A DNA stretch of 64,000 nucleotides. It comes from Bacillus shivajii. GTDB taxonomy: Bacteria; Bacillota; Bacilli; Bacillales; Salisediminibacteriaceae. The translations under genes were made by a program, and so were the position numbers. The notes below the pieces were generated by a model that was given only the letters and a program-made list of their open reading frames with translations, did not search any database and was not told the origin of the DNA. Location of the stretch: positions 1,364,001 to 1,428,000 of the forward strand of contig NZ_CP084703.1 of the NCBI RefSeq assembly GCF_020519665.1. The letters are read 5' to 3'. Numbering within the stretch: position 1 is the stretch's first letter; each line of letters starts with the position of its first letter. Of the stretch, positions 34,540 through 43,312 are shown piece by piece.

Positions 34540-35630
34540 TTTGCTCTGGCTGTGGAGTTAAAGTCCAGACAGAAGATAAAAATGAAATAGGGTATACCCC
34601 TAAATCGGCGTTGGAGCGAGATGTAGTCATTTGCCAACGCTGTTTTCGTTTGAAACATTATAATGAAGTACAAGATGTTTCATTAACAGACGATGATTTT
34701 TTAAAAATATTAAATACATTAAGTCATAAGAAGGCGCTAATTGTAAAAGTCGTTGACATCTTTGACTTTGATGGCAGTTGGCTTCCTGGATTACACAGGT
34801 TTGTTGGAAAGAACCCGGTCCTTCTTGTCGGTAATAAAGTCGATGTGTTACCGAAGTCTGTAAAAAGGCCCAAAGTTATTCAATGGATGAAATGGGCCGC
34901 CAAAGAATATGGATTAAAGCCTGCTGATGTACACTTAATGAGTGCCGGGACTGGTGAAGGGGTTATTGAAACTGCTAACTTGATTGAGGAACTGCGCGAT
35001 GGTCGTGATGTTTATATTGTTGGCTGTACAAATGTAGGTAAATCTACGTTTATAAACCGTCTCCTTAAGGAATTTGGGGCTGATGAAGAGCTTATGATAA
35101 CAACGTCTAATATTCCTGGAACAACGTTAGACATGATTGACGTACCATTAGATGACGGATCGTCATTATACGATACACCAGGAATTATCAATCATCATCA
35201 AATGGCTCACTTATTAGATAAAAATGAATTAAAAGTGATTACCCCAAAAAAAGAAATTAAACCACGTGTTTTTCAATTGCAACCTGGCCAATCTTTATAC
35301 TTTGGCGGTTTAGGCCGTATCGATTACCTTGAAGGAGAAAATTTATCGTTTGTCGTGTACTTATCTAATGACTTGAATGTTCATCGTACAAAATTAGAAA
35401 AAGCTGATGAACTATTAGACAAGCATCACGGACAATTGTTATCACCTCCTTCTGAAGAGAACGTGAAAATGTTTCCTTCATTTGAGGGCAAAGAATGGAA
35501 GATCCATGAAGAAAAGCAAGACATCGTTTTTTCTGGACTAGGTTGGGTAACGATTCATGGTGCAAACGGACGTGTTCGCACACATGCACCTGAAGGCGTA
35601 AATGTAAGTACACGCCCATCTATCTTTTAA
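34512..35630 (+). CDS. yqeH: ribosome biogenesis GTPase YqeH
   Basis: A 372-residue circularly permuted GTPase. An N-terminal zinc finger (CSGCGV..CQRCFR) precedes G4 (VGNKVD), then G1 GCTNVGKST and G3 DTPG follow, the permuted order of the YlqF/YqeH/RsgA group. The C-terminal domain (TRAP-like) binds RNA or protein. Known YqeH acts in 30S subunit assembly. The start inside yqeG indicates translational coupling. Confidence 0.96.
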   Translation: MDNRERREIICSGCGVKVQTEDKNEIGYTPKSALERDVVICQRCFRLKHYNEVQDVSLTDDDFLKILNTLSHKKALIVKVVDIFDFDGSWLPGLHRFVGKNPVLLVGNKVDVLPKSVKRPKVIQWMKWAAKEYGLKPADVHLMSAGTGEGVIETANLIEELRDGRDVYIVGCTNVGKSTFINRLLKEFGADEELMITTSNIPGTTLDMIDVPLDDGSSLYDTPGIINHHQMAHLLDKNELKVITPKKEIKPRVFQLQPGQSLYFGGLGRIDYLEGENLSFVVYLSNDLNVHRTKLEKADELLDKHHGQLLSPPSEENVKMFPSFEGKEWKIHEEKQDIVFSGLGWVTIHGANGRVRTHAPEGVNVSTRPSIF

Positions 35631-35661
35631 ACGATTCCGAATCGATAAAGGGGAAATAGAC

Positions 35662-36501
35662 ATGGAAACAGTTCTGGGAGTGATTGGCTCACCAATCTCA
35701 CATTCTCTATCACCTATAATGCATAAAGCTGCCTATGATGAATTAGGGTTGGATTATACCTATCATGCATTTCATGTTGAATCGAACGAGTTAAAGGCGG
35801 CAATAGATGGTGTGAAAGGCCTTGGGTTAAAGGGTTTGAATGTGACGATTCCACATAAAGTGAGTGTTATCCAATACTTAGATCATATTGACCCGCTAGC
35901 AAAAGAGATCGGAGCGGTTAATACGATCGTAAATGATGGAGGGACACTAATAGGATATAACACAGATGGTGAAGGGTATGTAAAGTCCTTAATTAATCGA
36001 CTTGGAACATCGCTTACAAATAGACGAGTTCTCATAATTGGTGCAGGAGGAGCATCGAAAGCAGTCGCTTTATCCCTTGCAAAAAGTGGAGTGGAAACGA
36101 TCGGAATTACCAACCGTACTCTTTCTAAAGCGGAAGGGTTGTCACTTATTTGTTCACCATATACGCAGTCAGAAGCGATGACATTGGGGATTGCTCAAGC
36201 AAGGTTGACGGAATTTGATATTATCATTAATACAACCTCAATTGGTATGACACCAGATATTGAAAAAATGCCAATCTCTTTAGAGAAATTAAGTAAAGGA
36301 TCATTCGTTAGTGATTTGATTTACAATCCTTTTCAAACGAGGTTTTTATGCGAAGCAGAGAAAAAAGGCGCAAATATTATGAACGGTGTTGACATGTTTG
36401 TCTATCAAGGAGCACTTGCTTTTGAAAAGTGGTTTGATAAAGAAGCACCGATAAAAGTGATGAAAGATACTGTGTTAAAAAATTTAGGAGGCGTAAAATA
36501 A
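35662..36501 (+). CDS. aroE: shikimate dehydrogenase (NADP+)
   Basis: A 279-residue AroE. Substrate domain: GSPISHSLSPIMH and NVTIPHK (catalytic Lys); the NTDGEG region closes the site; the NADP domain has IIGAGGASKAVALSL and NRTLSKA, with Arg as phosphate contact. It reduces 3-dehydroshikimate to shikimate in aromatic amino-acid synthesis. It lies 31 bases after yqeH and 2 bases before yhbY. Confidence 0.96.
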   Translation: METVLGVIGSPISHSLSPIMHKAAYDELGLDYTYHAFHVESNELKAAIDGVKGLGLKGLNVTIPHKVSVIQYLDHIDPLAKEIGAVNTIVNDGGTLIGYNTDGEGYVKSLINRLGTSLTNRRVLIIGAGGASKAVALSLAKSGVETIGITNRTLSKAEGLSLICSPYTQSEAMTLGIAQARLTEFDIIINTTSIGMTPDIEKMPISLEKLSKGSFVSDLIYNPFQTRFLCEAEKKGANIMNGVDMFVYQGALAFEKWFDKEAPIKVMKDTVLKNLGGVK

Positions 36502-36503
36502 CG

Positions 36504-36794
36504 ATGTTAACGAATAAACAAAAGCGATATTTAAGAAGTGAAGCTCATTCAATTAAACCGATCTTTCAAGTAGGAAAAGGCGGTGTGAATGAAAATTTAA
36601 TTAAGCAAGTTGATGATGCACTTGAAGCAAGAGAACTAATTAAAGTAAGTATCTTGCAAAATTGTGATGAGGATAAATATGAAGTAGCAGAAGCAATTGA
36701 AAAGGGTGCTGATGCAAACGTCGTACAAGTGATAGGTAATACGATTATTTTCTATAAAGAGTCGGAAGAACAAAAGAAGATTGAATTACCTTAA
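36504..36794 (+). CDS. yhbY: CRM-domain RNA-binding protein YhbY (YqeI)
   Basis: A 96-residue single CRM domain: KQKRYLRSEAHSIKPIFQVG, then GKGGVNENLIKQV with the GxxG loop, and IGNTIIFYKES. It binds 23S rRNA precursors in 50S assembly in related bacteria. The ribosome site GGAGGCG lies within the end of aroE. Confidence 0.95.
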   Translation: MLTNKQKRYLRSEAHSIKPIFQVGKGGVNENLIKQVDDALEARELIKVSILQNCDEDKYEVAEAIEKGADANVVQVIGNTIIFYKESEEQKKIELP

Positions 36795-36808
36795 AGTGAG
36801 GGTAGCTT

Positions 36809-37384
36809 ATGAAAAAAGTTGGGATTTTAGGAGGGACATTTGATCCACCTCACATCGGTCATTTGCTTATTGCAGAACAAGCACGGCTTCAAATGGAGCT
36901 TGATGAAGTGTGGTGGATGCCTAACCGAATCCCTCCTCATAAAAAACGGAAAAGTGATACGTCTGATGAAGATCGAATATCTTTAGTGAGTTTAATGACA
37001 AAGAAGCACGATGGTTTTTGTGTATGCAATGTTGAATTTGAAAGAGAAGGGCCATCTTTTACCGTCGAAACGATTGAACGTTTACAAAAAAAGCACCTTG
37101 ATCATACGTTTTATTTTATCATTGGAGGAGATAGTTTAGAAACGTTGCCAACATGGCATGAAAGTGAACGACTACAACAACTCGTTTCATTCATTGTTAT
37201 TGAAAGGCCGAATTATCCATTCCCAAAACAACGTTCGAATGACCATATCCATTTTGTGGAAGGTCCTACAATTGATGTTTCTTCTTCATATATTCGTGAA
37301 AATATAAATACAAGTATGTTCAATAAATTTTTGTTAACAGATGAAGTGTACAAGTTCATAAAGGAGTTAAAACTATATGAATGA
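36809..37384 (+). CDS. nadD: nicotinate-nucleotide adenylyltransferase
   Basis: A 191-residue nucleotidyltransferase: GGTFDPPHIGH (ATP-binding HxGH), MPNRIPPHK, IIGGDSLETLPTWHE and SSSYIRE (ISSTxIR-type). It makes deamido-NAD from nicotinate mononucleotide and ATP. It overlaps yqeK by 8 bases. Confidence 0.96.
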   Translation: MKKVGILGGTFDPPHIGHLLIAEQARLQMELDEVWWMPNRIPPHKKRKSDTSDEDRISLVSLMTKKHDGFCVCNVEFEREGPSFTVETIERLQKKHLDHTFYFIIGGDSLETLPTWHESERLQQLVSFIVIERPNYPFPKQRSNDHIHFVEGPTIDVSSSYIRENINTSMFNKFLLTDEVYKFIKELKLYE

Positions 37385-37937
37385 AATAGAGGCACTTGAA
37401 GCAGTAAAACATGCATTAAAAACCCGACGATATGAACATACGCTACGTGTTACTGATGAAGCGGAAACGTTAGCTAGAAAATATGGCGCTAATATTAAGG
37501 AAGCAAGGTTAGCAGCAATTTTGCATGACTATGCTAAATATCGTCCGACCGAGGAAATGAGACGTTCGATACAAATGGAAAAAAGCTTGCCGAATCAATT
37601 GCTGGATTATGGAAATGAAATTCTTCATGCTTTTGTTGGAGCATTATATGTAAAAAAGGAACTTCAAATTGAAGATGAAAACATCCTTTTAGCAATCACA
37701 TACCATACAACAGGAAGAAAAGAAATGACTTTACTTGAAAAAATCATTTTTATAGCCGATTATATTGAACCAGGAAGAACTTTTCCCGGTGTAGAAGAAG
37801 TGCGCACGGTTGCTGAAAAAGATCTAGATAAAGCATGCTTTTATGCTCTGCGTAATACAATACAATTTTTAGTGAAAAAGGAACAGCCGGTATATCCTGA
37901 TACATTCGAGGCTTACAATTATTTTGCAAACAAATGA
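37377..37937 (+). CDS. yqeK: HD-domain hydrolase YqeK
   Basis: A 186-residue HD protein: RYEHTLRVTDEAETLARKYG, LHDYAKYRP (HD pair), LHAFVGALYVK, YHTTGRKEMTLLEKIIFIAD. Members of the family hydrolyse diadenosine tetraphosphate symmetrically to ADP. It is coupled to nadD before it and overlaps the rsfS ribosome-site region after it. Confidence 0.93.
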   Translation: MNEIEALEAVKHALKTRRYEHTLRVTDEAETLARKYGANIKEARLAAILHDYAKYRPTEEMRRSIQMEKSLPNQLLDYGNEILHAFVGALYVKKELQIEDENILLAITYHTTGRKEMTLLEKIIFIADYIEPGRTFPGVEEVRTVAEKDLDKACFYALRNTIQFLVKKEQPVYPDTFEAYNYFANK

Positions 37938-37959
37938 AATAGGAGGTTATGAAGCATTT

Positions 37960-38316
37960 ATGCATAAAAATAATACGTTAAATTTAGCAGTAAAAGCAGC
38001 AGACGACAAAAGAGCAAATAATATCATTGCACTTGATATGGAAGGAATAAGTCTTATCGCTGATTACTTTGTTATTTGTCACGGGAATTCAGAAAGTCAA
38101 GTTGAAGCGATTGCAAAGGAAATAAAAGACCAAGCACAAGAAGCAGGTATTGAGTTAAAACGCTTAGAAGGCTTTGATGAGTCACGCTGGGTGTTAATTG
38201 ACCTTCATGATGTTATCGTTCATATATTTCATAAAGAGGAACGTGAATACTACAATCTTGAAAAGCTTTGGGGCGATGCATCTGAGGTAAATATTGAGCA
38301 ATTGGTTAATCCGTAA
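37960..38316 (+). CDS. rsfS: ribosome silencing factor RsfS
   Basis: The start is at ATG 37960 (MHKNNTLNLAVKAADDKRA), with AGGAGG 13 bases upstream, a rather long spacing; the in-frame upstream extension to 37924 has no ribosome site. A 118-residue RsfS/DUF143 protein: IIALDMEGISLIADYFVICH and RLEGFDESRWVLIDLHDVIV are conserved. It binds uL14 on the 50S subunit and blocks subunit joining when nutrients are low. Confidence 0.94.
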   Translation: MHKNNTLNLAVKAADDKRANNIIALDMEGISLIADYFVICHGNSESQVEAIAKEIKDQAQEAGIELKRLEGFDESRWVLIDLHDVIVHIFHKEEREYYNLEKLWGDASEVNIEQLVNP

Positions 38317-38475
38317 AAGACCTAATTATGAAGGTCCTTTATGTTATGTAGTGATGATCACGGCAACTAAGGATATTATTATAAGATAGGTTACTTTAGA
38401 ACCCAAAAATGTGGGTGTTTTAGCTAGGGTTTCCTATTTTGGCTGAAAAGCTAAGTTATTTATAAGGGAGTAATT

Positions 38476-39207
38476 ATGGCTTACGAACAGTTTGCGTCTT
38501 TATATGATATTTTAATGGAAGATGCTCCATATGATCGTTGGATCACATATACAGAAAAGTATTTACGAAAAGGAGCATCTATTTTAGATGTTGGTTGTGG
38601 GACAGGAACTTTCACAATGATGTTACAGGAAGCAGGTTACAAGCTTTCTGGTTCAGACTTGTCGAATGAAATGCTTGCAATTGCAGAGAAAAAAGCAAGG
38701 GAGAAAAAGTTACAAATTCCTTTTGTATGTCAAGATATGAGAAGCTTATCAGGCTTTCATGACCTAGATGGGGTTACACTCTTTTGCGATGGATTAAATT
38801 ATTTGAAGTCTGAAAATGATGTAAAACAAACCTTTGAGAGGGTGTACAGTACCTTAAAAGAAGGTGGGACTTTTTTATTTGATGTTCATTCTACTTATAA
38901 GGTAGAAGAAATATTTTATGATCAATTATTTGGAGAAAATCATGAAGACCTTTCTTATATGTGGTATTGTACACCAGGTGAAGAACCATACAGTGTAGAA
39001 CATACCTTAACTTTCTTTGTTCAAAGAGAAGATGGTTTATATGAACGTTTTGACGAAGACCATCAACAAAAAACTTACCCAGTTGCTAGCTATGTAAAGT
39101 GGCTTGAAGCGTCTGGTTTCTCCGACATCGAAATAAGTGGTGAATTTGGAGATGAAAAAGTAGAAAATGATCACGATCGAATTTTCTTTAAAGCTGTAAA
39201 AATATAA
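38476..39207 (+). CDS. yqeM: class I SAM-dependent methyltransferase YqeM
   Basis: A 243-residue Rossmann methyltransferase: motif I ILDVGCGTGTFT, SDLSNEMLAIAEKKA (ribose Asp), CQDMRSL and a post-I loop with FCDGLNYL. It matches YqeM by sequence type and by position between rsfS and comER. The substrate is unknown. The 159-base gap before it holds two weak hairpins (near 38317 and 38403), so it may have its own promoter. Confidence 0.9.
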   Translation: MAYEQFASLYDILMEDAPYDRWITYTEKYLRKGASILDVGCGTGTFTMMLQEAGYKLSGSDLSNEMLAIAEKKAREKKLQIPFVCQDMRSLSGFHDLDGVTLFCDGLNYLKSENDVKQTFERVYSTLKEGGTFLFDVHSTYKVEEIFYDQLFGENHEDLSYMWYCTPGEEPYSVEHTLTFFVQREDGLYERFDEDHQQKTYPVASYVKWLEASGFSDIEISGEFGDEKVENDHDRIFFKAVKI

Positions 39208-39294
39208 ACAGGAATTTTGAAGGGAATGTCGTATAAATAATATTTGAAAAGAAAAGCCTCTTTTCGCATAGATTGTTGGCCTTTATAAATACGA

Positions 39295-39605
39295 AGAGGG
39301 GAAAGGTGTCGACTCCCAGCGAATAGCATTTACTTAACAAGTTAGCTACGAATTGTGCCTTCCTCTAAAAGCTTACTGATGATGTTAATGCGCCGACGCA
39401 TCAAGCTACGTAGCATAGCTAGAAGAGCAATAAGCAATAGGCGAAGATCCTCCAACAGGGCTTTAGCTTTGTTTAGCTGAGGCATTGCCCGCGGACAGCG
39501 AAGGCATTTTTGGGCGGACATAATGCACAGATTCATTGGCTCTAACGAACTTGGTGTGTTTTATGTCGCAATTGTACCGAGAGGTGAAGGCGTCCTTCTG
39601 TAACT
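39295..39605. repeat. dispersed GC-rich intergenic repeat
   Basis: It fills most of the yqeM-comER gap (39208-39676). It has GTGTCGACTCCCAGCG, GGCGAAGATCC, TTAGCTGAGGCATTGCCCGC, GAAGGCATTTTTGGGCGGAC and CGCAATTGTACCGAGAGGTG, in the same order as the segments near 4735, 25338 and 52990. No gene is seen. Confidence 0.65.
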
Positions 39606-39656
39606 GATTGGAAAGGTATTTTTTACTAAATGTAACAATCTTTTAGTAGAAATCCA

Positions 39657-39691
39657 AAGAAAAAGAGAGCGAAGGTTTAATCCTTGCTCTC
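39657..39691 (-). terminator. terminator overlapping the comER 3' end
   Basis: On the minus strand, GAGAGCAAGG pairs with CCTTCGCTCTC (one bulge) around the stop codon, followed by TTTTTC. The last codons and the stop lie in the stem and loop. Confidence 0.75.
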
Positions 39692-40510
39692 GTCTAATTG
39701 ATCTTTTATAACTTTTCGGTCTTCCCTATACTTTTCATGTGTTCGTTGAAATAGGTAATTAAATTGCTTCCCAACTTCTGTTTCTAACACCTTCAACCCC
39801 TCCCCAGTTACACCACCGGGAACAGTTACTCGTTCTCTTAACGTTGGCAACGTATATAAATTTTGTTTTAATAACTCTCCATAACCAATTAACATCGACT
39901 CCACAATTTTTGTAGCTGCTTCTTCTGTAATCGCAGTTTCTTCTGTCGCTCCTTTAATCATTCGCTCTAACAAGTAACTTAAAAATGCTGGTCCGCAACT
40001 TCCAAGGTCAGAAGCTACTCTCGTAATCGTATCGTCAATAATTTGTGGTCTTGAAATCTTTCTAAATACACTCATGTATTCTTCTTGTTCTGCTGAAGAA
40101 ATACCATCGCCAAAAGTTACAAGAGATGGACCTTCTAATCCTCTGTTAACAATGCTTGGTATGAACCTGACAACATTACAGCTTACGATTTTTTCTAGAT
40201 CTTCTACTAGAAGCGGACTCGTTATCGAAATGATCGTATGATCTTTAGTTAACTTATCATTCAATTGGCTGAGGAGCGGGATCATTTGATGTGGTTTTAC
40301 ACATAAAAAAATCCACTCACATTGATTGATCACTTGCTCTGGCTGATTTACAACTTCAATTCCTTTGTAAGAGTTAGCCAGATCCAAAGCTTTTTCGATC
40401 GTCCGGTTTGTAATTGTTACTTCGGTTGGGGTTAATGCACGAGCTTCGATAAAAGATTCGATTAATATACTGCCCATGCTGCCAGTGCCGATGAATCCTA
40501 CTCTCTTCAA
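39677..40510 (-). CDS. comER: late competence protein ComER (ProC-like)
   Basis: The start is TTG 40510 (MKRVGFIGTGSMG), with AAAGGAGG upstream; the ORF extends further up but without a ribosome site. A 277-residue pyrroline-5-carboxylate reductase-like protein: Rossmann GFIGTGSMGSILIESF, FLCVKPHQM, VVRFIPSIVNRGLEG, VASDLGSCGPAFLSYLLE and TVPGGVTGEGLKVLE. It is divergent from comEA, as in B. subtilis. The true enzymatic role is unknown; competence loss is not consistently reported for this gene. Confidence 0.92.
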   Translation of the reverse strand: MKRVGFIGTGSMGSILIESFIEARALTPTEVTITNRTIEKALDLANSYKGIEVVNQPEQVINQCEWIFLCVKPHQMIPLLSQLNDKLTKDHTIISITSPLLVEDLEKIVSCNVVRFIPSIVNRGLEGPSLVTFGDGISSAEQEEYMSVFRKISRPQIIDDTITRVASDLGSCGPAFLSYLLERMIKGATEETAITEEAATKIVESMLIGYGELLKQNLYTLPTLRERVTVPGGVTGEGLKVLETEVGKQFNYLFQRTHEKYREDRKVIKDQLDESKD

Positions 40511-40604
40511 GCGTCCCCCCTCCTTTTCCATACGTACTTTCTTAATCATTGTATGATCGTTTAGATGTAATATGATTTATATTCAAAAAAAGAGGTGAAT
40601 GGCC

Positions 40605-41219
40605 TTGAAATTTAAAGAGATCGACCGTAAATGGTATCCTTTTATTGTTGGAGGAGTGATTTTTTTTGTTTTGTGTCTTTCATTTTTGTTTTTCAATGAT
40701 AATGAACCAGAAGTTGTAGACGCTGAGGACTGGCTGTTTCTAACCGAGGGCGAGGAGAATGAAGAACATCATGACGACGAAGTAGAATTAGAAGAGATTG
40801 TTGTAGACGTAAAAGGAGAGGTTCGATCACCCGGTGTGTATACAATTCAATACGGTGAGCGTGTTTATGACGTGATTTTATTAGCCGGAGGGTTTACTGA
40901 CAATGCAAATGAAAATGTGATAAACCTGGCTGAAAAATGTTATGATGAAATGGTTATTTATGTTCCATCAATGGAAGAAGAGCTCGAGGGCATAAATCAT
41001 CACTTATCAGGAGCGGATGATTCTTCTAAAGTTAGAATTAATAGAGCTTCAAAGGAGGAACTTACGAATCTTCCAGGTATTGGGCCGGCAAAAGCAGAAG
41101 CGATTATAACATATCGAGAAGAGCATGGCCCGTTTGAACAAGTAGAAGACTTATCGCAAGTTTCTGGAATTGGTCAAAGGACTGTTGAACAGTTACGTGA
41201 ACACGTCTCGATTCGTTGA
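40605..41219 (+). CDS. comEA: competence protein ComEA (DNA receptor)
   Basis: TTG 40605 has GAGGTG 7 bases upstream; an ATG at 40599 is too close to that site. About 204 residues: one N-terminal membrane helix (FIVGGVIFFVLCLSFLFF), an acidic linker (EENEEHHDDEVELEE), an SLBB domain (VDVKGEVRSPGVYTIQYGER) and a C-terminal helix-hairpin-helix pair (INRASKEELTNLPGIGPAKA). It binds double-stranded DNA outside the membrane and hands it to ComEC. Confidence 0.95.
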   Translation: MKFKEIDRKWYPFIVGGVIFFVLCLSFLFFNDNEPEVVDAEDWLFLTEGEENEEHHDDEVELEEIVVDVKGEVRSPGVYTIQYGERVYDVILLAGGFTDNANENVINLAEKCYDEMVIYVPSMEEELEGINHHLSGADDSSKVRINRASKEELTNLPGIGPAKAEAIITYREEHGPFEQVEDLSQVSGIGQRTVEQLREHVSIR

Positions 41220-41334
41220 TACAATTATTTATTGACGAAGATGACTGCTTTTTTCTAAACTAAATCATAAAATAAGCTAACGTGTTAAGACGTGACTTTA
41301 CGTTACGTTATGTACATAAAGGAGTGGACAGCAT

Positions 41335-41901
41335 TTGGAACGGATTTCATGGCATCAATATTTTATGGCACAAAGTCATTTGCTCGCATTAAGGAGTACG
41401 TGTACAAGACTTATGGTTGGAGCAACAATCGTAAGAGATAAACGAATTATTGCAGGTGGATATAATGGCTCAATCTCAGGGGGAAAACATTGTATTGAAG
41501 ATGGTTGCTACGTAATTGATAATCATTGTGTACGAACCATTCATGCAGAAATTAATGCATTATTACAATGCGCAAAATTTGGTGTCCCAACTGATGGTGC
41601 AGAAATATACGTAACTCACTTTCCTTGTTTGAATTGTTGTAAATCACTTATTCAAGCGGGAATAAAAAAAGTATTTTACGCATCTGACTACAAAAATCAT
41701 GAGTATGCGATTGAACTATTCGAAGCTGCTGGTGTTGATGTTGAGCAAGTGGAACTTGAAGAAATGATTTTAGACAGAAATAGTGAAGAAAAGCTTAAAT
41801 TTACAGCTGATATTTTAAATCGCCTCGAGCAACTTGGATTACCTTCGGATGAACTTCAAAAATTAAAAGAGGTAGCAAATAACTTGTATACGTCTAATTA
41901 A
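41335..41901 (+). CDS. comEB: dCMP deaminase family protein ComEB
   Basis: A 188-residue cytidylate deaminase. Zinc ligands are His70 in TIHAEINALL (proton-shuttle Glu72) and Cys98/Cys101 in FPCLNCC; additional Cys/His in HCIEDGC resemble the second zinc site of dCMP deaminases. The start is TTG, with AAAGGAGTG upstream. It forms dUMP from dCMP. In B. subtilis it is followed directly by comEC; here comEC is 7.9 kb away. Confidence 0.93.
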   Translation: MERISWHQYFMAQSHLLALRSTCTRLMVGATIVRDKRIIAGGYNGSISGGKHCIEDGCYVIDNHCVRTIHAEINALLQCAKFGVPTDGAEIYVTHFPCLNCCKSLIQAGIKKVFYASDYKNHEYAIELFEAAGVDVEQVELEEMILDRNSEEKLKFTADILNRLEQLGLPSDELQKLKEVANNLYTSN

Positions 41902-41956
41902 TTTTGGTTCTGTTAAAATCTCTTACGTCATTAGCTACTAGCTGAATACTGTATGT

Positions 41957-42183
41957 GTCCACCGAGCAAAACGCCACGTCCTGTGGCATGCGCGGTATTA
42001 GGACGTCCTGTCCGTCCACCGAACAAAACGCCACGTCCAGTGGCAAGCGCGGTATCAGGACGTCCTGTCCGTCCACCGAGCAAAACGCCACGTCCAGTGG
42101 CAAGCGCGGTATTAGGACGTCCTGTCCGTCCACCGAGCAAAGCGCCACGTCCTGTGGCAAGCGCGGTATTAGGACGTCCTGTT
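41957..42183. repeat. tandem array, four 57-bp units
   Basis: Units start at 41957, 42014, 42071 and 42128; the last lacks its final two bases. They differ at only a few positions. Each contains the inverted repeat GCCACGTCC(A/T)GTGGC and the palindrome GGACGTCC. Because 57 is a multiple of 3, several frames stay open on both strands with a PRPVASAV or DVLIPRL repeat, but none has a ribosome site. It lies in the comEB to lrp gap (41902-42532). Confidence 0.95.
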
Positions 42184-42269
42184 TAAATTTTTGGATAAAT
42201 ATTCCTTTTTCCTGTGGAAGAACGGGCGATAAGAGACTCAGCAGACAAGAATAAATGATCATGATTAGC

Positions 42270-42340
42270 CACGGTTCGAGGGGGATTCACGGCACGTTCA
42301 TGGCAAAGAAAACACCATGTAAGCGAACGAATAACCAATT
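42270..42340. repeat. dispersed repeat fragment
   Basis: CATGGCAAAGAAAACACCATG and AAGCGAACGAATAACC resemble the start of the 67-bp unit at 26330. The fragment is short. Confidence 0.4.
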
Positions 42341-42532
42341 ATTATGAAAGTTGTCAGTCATATAAAGTTCCTATTATAAACATTGTTTATTTCAGGAGGG
42401 TTTTAATTTTATTGAAGACGTAGTGGCTCTCTTTCTTTTCAGTTTAGAAGTGTATTCATGATATAATCTGCTTAATAATTCATAACTATAAGGTATTTAT
42501 ATTTTGTTTGTTTTAGATAGGGGGAAATGAGC

Positions 42533-42976
42533 ATGGACCAAACAGATATTCAGTTACTCGAAATTCTCCAAGAGGATGGCAGAATAACGATTAGTGACTT
42601 ATCTAAAAAATTATCATTAAGTAGACCAAGTGTTACAGAACGTTTAATAAGGCTGAAAGAACAAGGTATTATACATAAAATTAGTGCAAGAGTATCTCCA
42701 GACTCTGTTGGTAGGAAGGTGATGTTATTTATTCAAGTGAGTGAAATTACAATTCCATATCATGAATTTGAAGAAAAAGTAAAAAATCACCCAGATATTT
42801 TGGAATGCCATAAAGTTACCGGAATGGTGAACTATATATTGAAAGCAGCTGTCAACGATATGGATCATTTAGGAAAGCTAATTGATCATTTCATTCCATT
42901 TGCTAATATCAATACATCGATTGTTTTAAATTCTCCTGTTGAAGAGAGAAGCATTTTACCGTCTATAAACGGATAA
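42533..42976 (+). CDS. Lrp/AsnC family transcriptional regulator
   Basis: ATG 42533 (MDQTDIQLLEILQEDGR) is favoured over ATG 42527 because GGGGGAA then sits 7 bases away. 147 residues: N-terminal winged helix-turn-helix (TISDLSKKLSLSRPSVTERLIRL) and a C-terminal RAM ligand-binding domain (ILECHKVTGMVNYILKAAV). Family members sense amino acids, often branched-chain or aromatic. It lies 337 bases upstream of the 2-oxoacid dehydrogenase/Phe dehydrogenase operon on the same strand and is its likely regulator. Confidence 0.93.
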   Translation: MDQTDIQLLEILQEDGRITISDLSKKLSLSRPSVTERLIRLKEQGIIHKISARVSPDSVGRKVMLFIQVSEITIPYHEFEEKVKNHPDILECHKVTGMVNYILKAAVNDMDHLGKLIDHFIPFANINTSIVLNSPVEERSILPSING

Positions 42977-43173
42977 CCAGCTATATAAAACAAACACCTT
43001 AACAAACTCCTATTACCCTCACAACAATGATTGGAAATGGTCTTTGACGATCAAACACCTCATGACATCAAGATAGTTCAAACCTCCTTTGAAAAAAAAC
43101 AGTGAAAAACAAAGATCGATATTTATATTACAAATTGTAGGAAATTAAATAAAAATCCATTCAAAATAAATGT

Positions 43174-43188
43174 AAAATTCGGAAAATT
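43174..43188. promoter_or_regulatory. candidate CodY box
   Basis: AAAATTCGGAAAATT matches the CodY consensus AATTTTCWGAAAATT at 12 of 15 positions. It lies 125 bases upstream of the E1-alpha gene. CodY controls the bkd genes in B. subtilis, which makes the site plausible. Confidence 0.45.
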
Positions 43189-43266
43189 CATCCGTTTTTC
43201 TATGTAGGAATGTAAATCATTCTTTTATACTAGCGATATACAAGTGTGAAAGTAAAGAAGTAATGT

Positions 43267-43281
43267 ATGTAAGCGCTATCA
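43267..43281 (+). promoter_or_regulatory. cre site (CcpA) upstream of the 2-oxoacid dehydrogenase operon
   Basis: ATGTAAGCGCTATCA fits the cre consensus WTGNAARCGNWWWCA at every position. It lies 31 bases before the E1-alpha start, where CcpA would repress or block transcription in the presence of glucose. The 336-base gap 42977-43312 also holds the CodY-like box and no gene. Confidence 0.75.
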
Positions 43282-43312
43282 ATAATTCATATGCCGAGGA
43301 GTGATTTGTATA

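Noticed and set aside
38317-38475. Possible riboswitch in the rsfS-yqeM gap
   Set aside because: Two small hairpins are visible, but no known riboswitch core (preQ1, fluoride, purine, T-box) could be matched.
41957-42183. Possible CRISPR array
   Set aside because: Units abut directly with no variable spacers, the unit is too long, and no cas genes are present.
41894-42262. Long open frames on both strands across the 57-bp repeat array
   Set aside because: They stay open because the repeat length is a multiple of three. None has a ribosome site, and the products are pure repeat.
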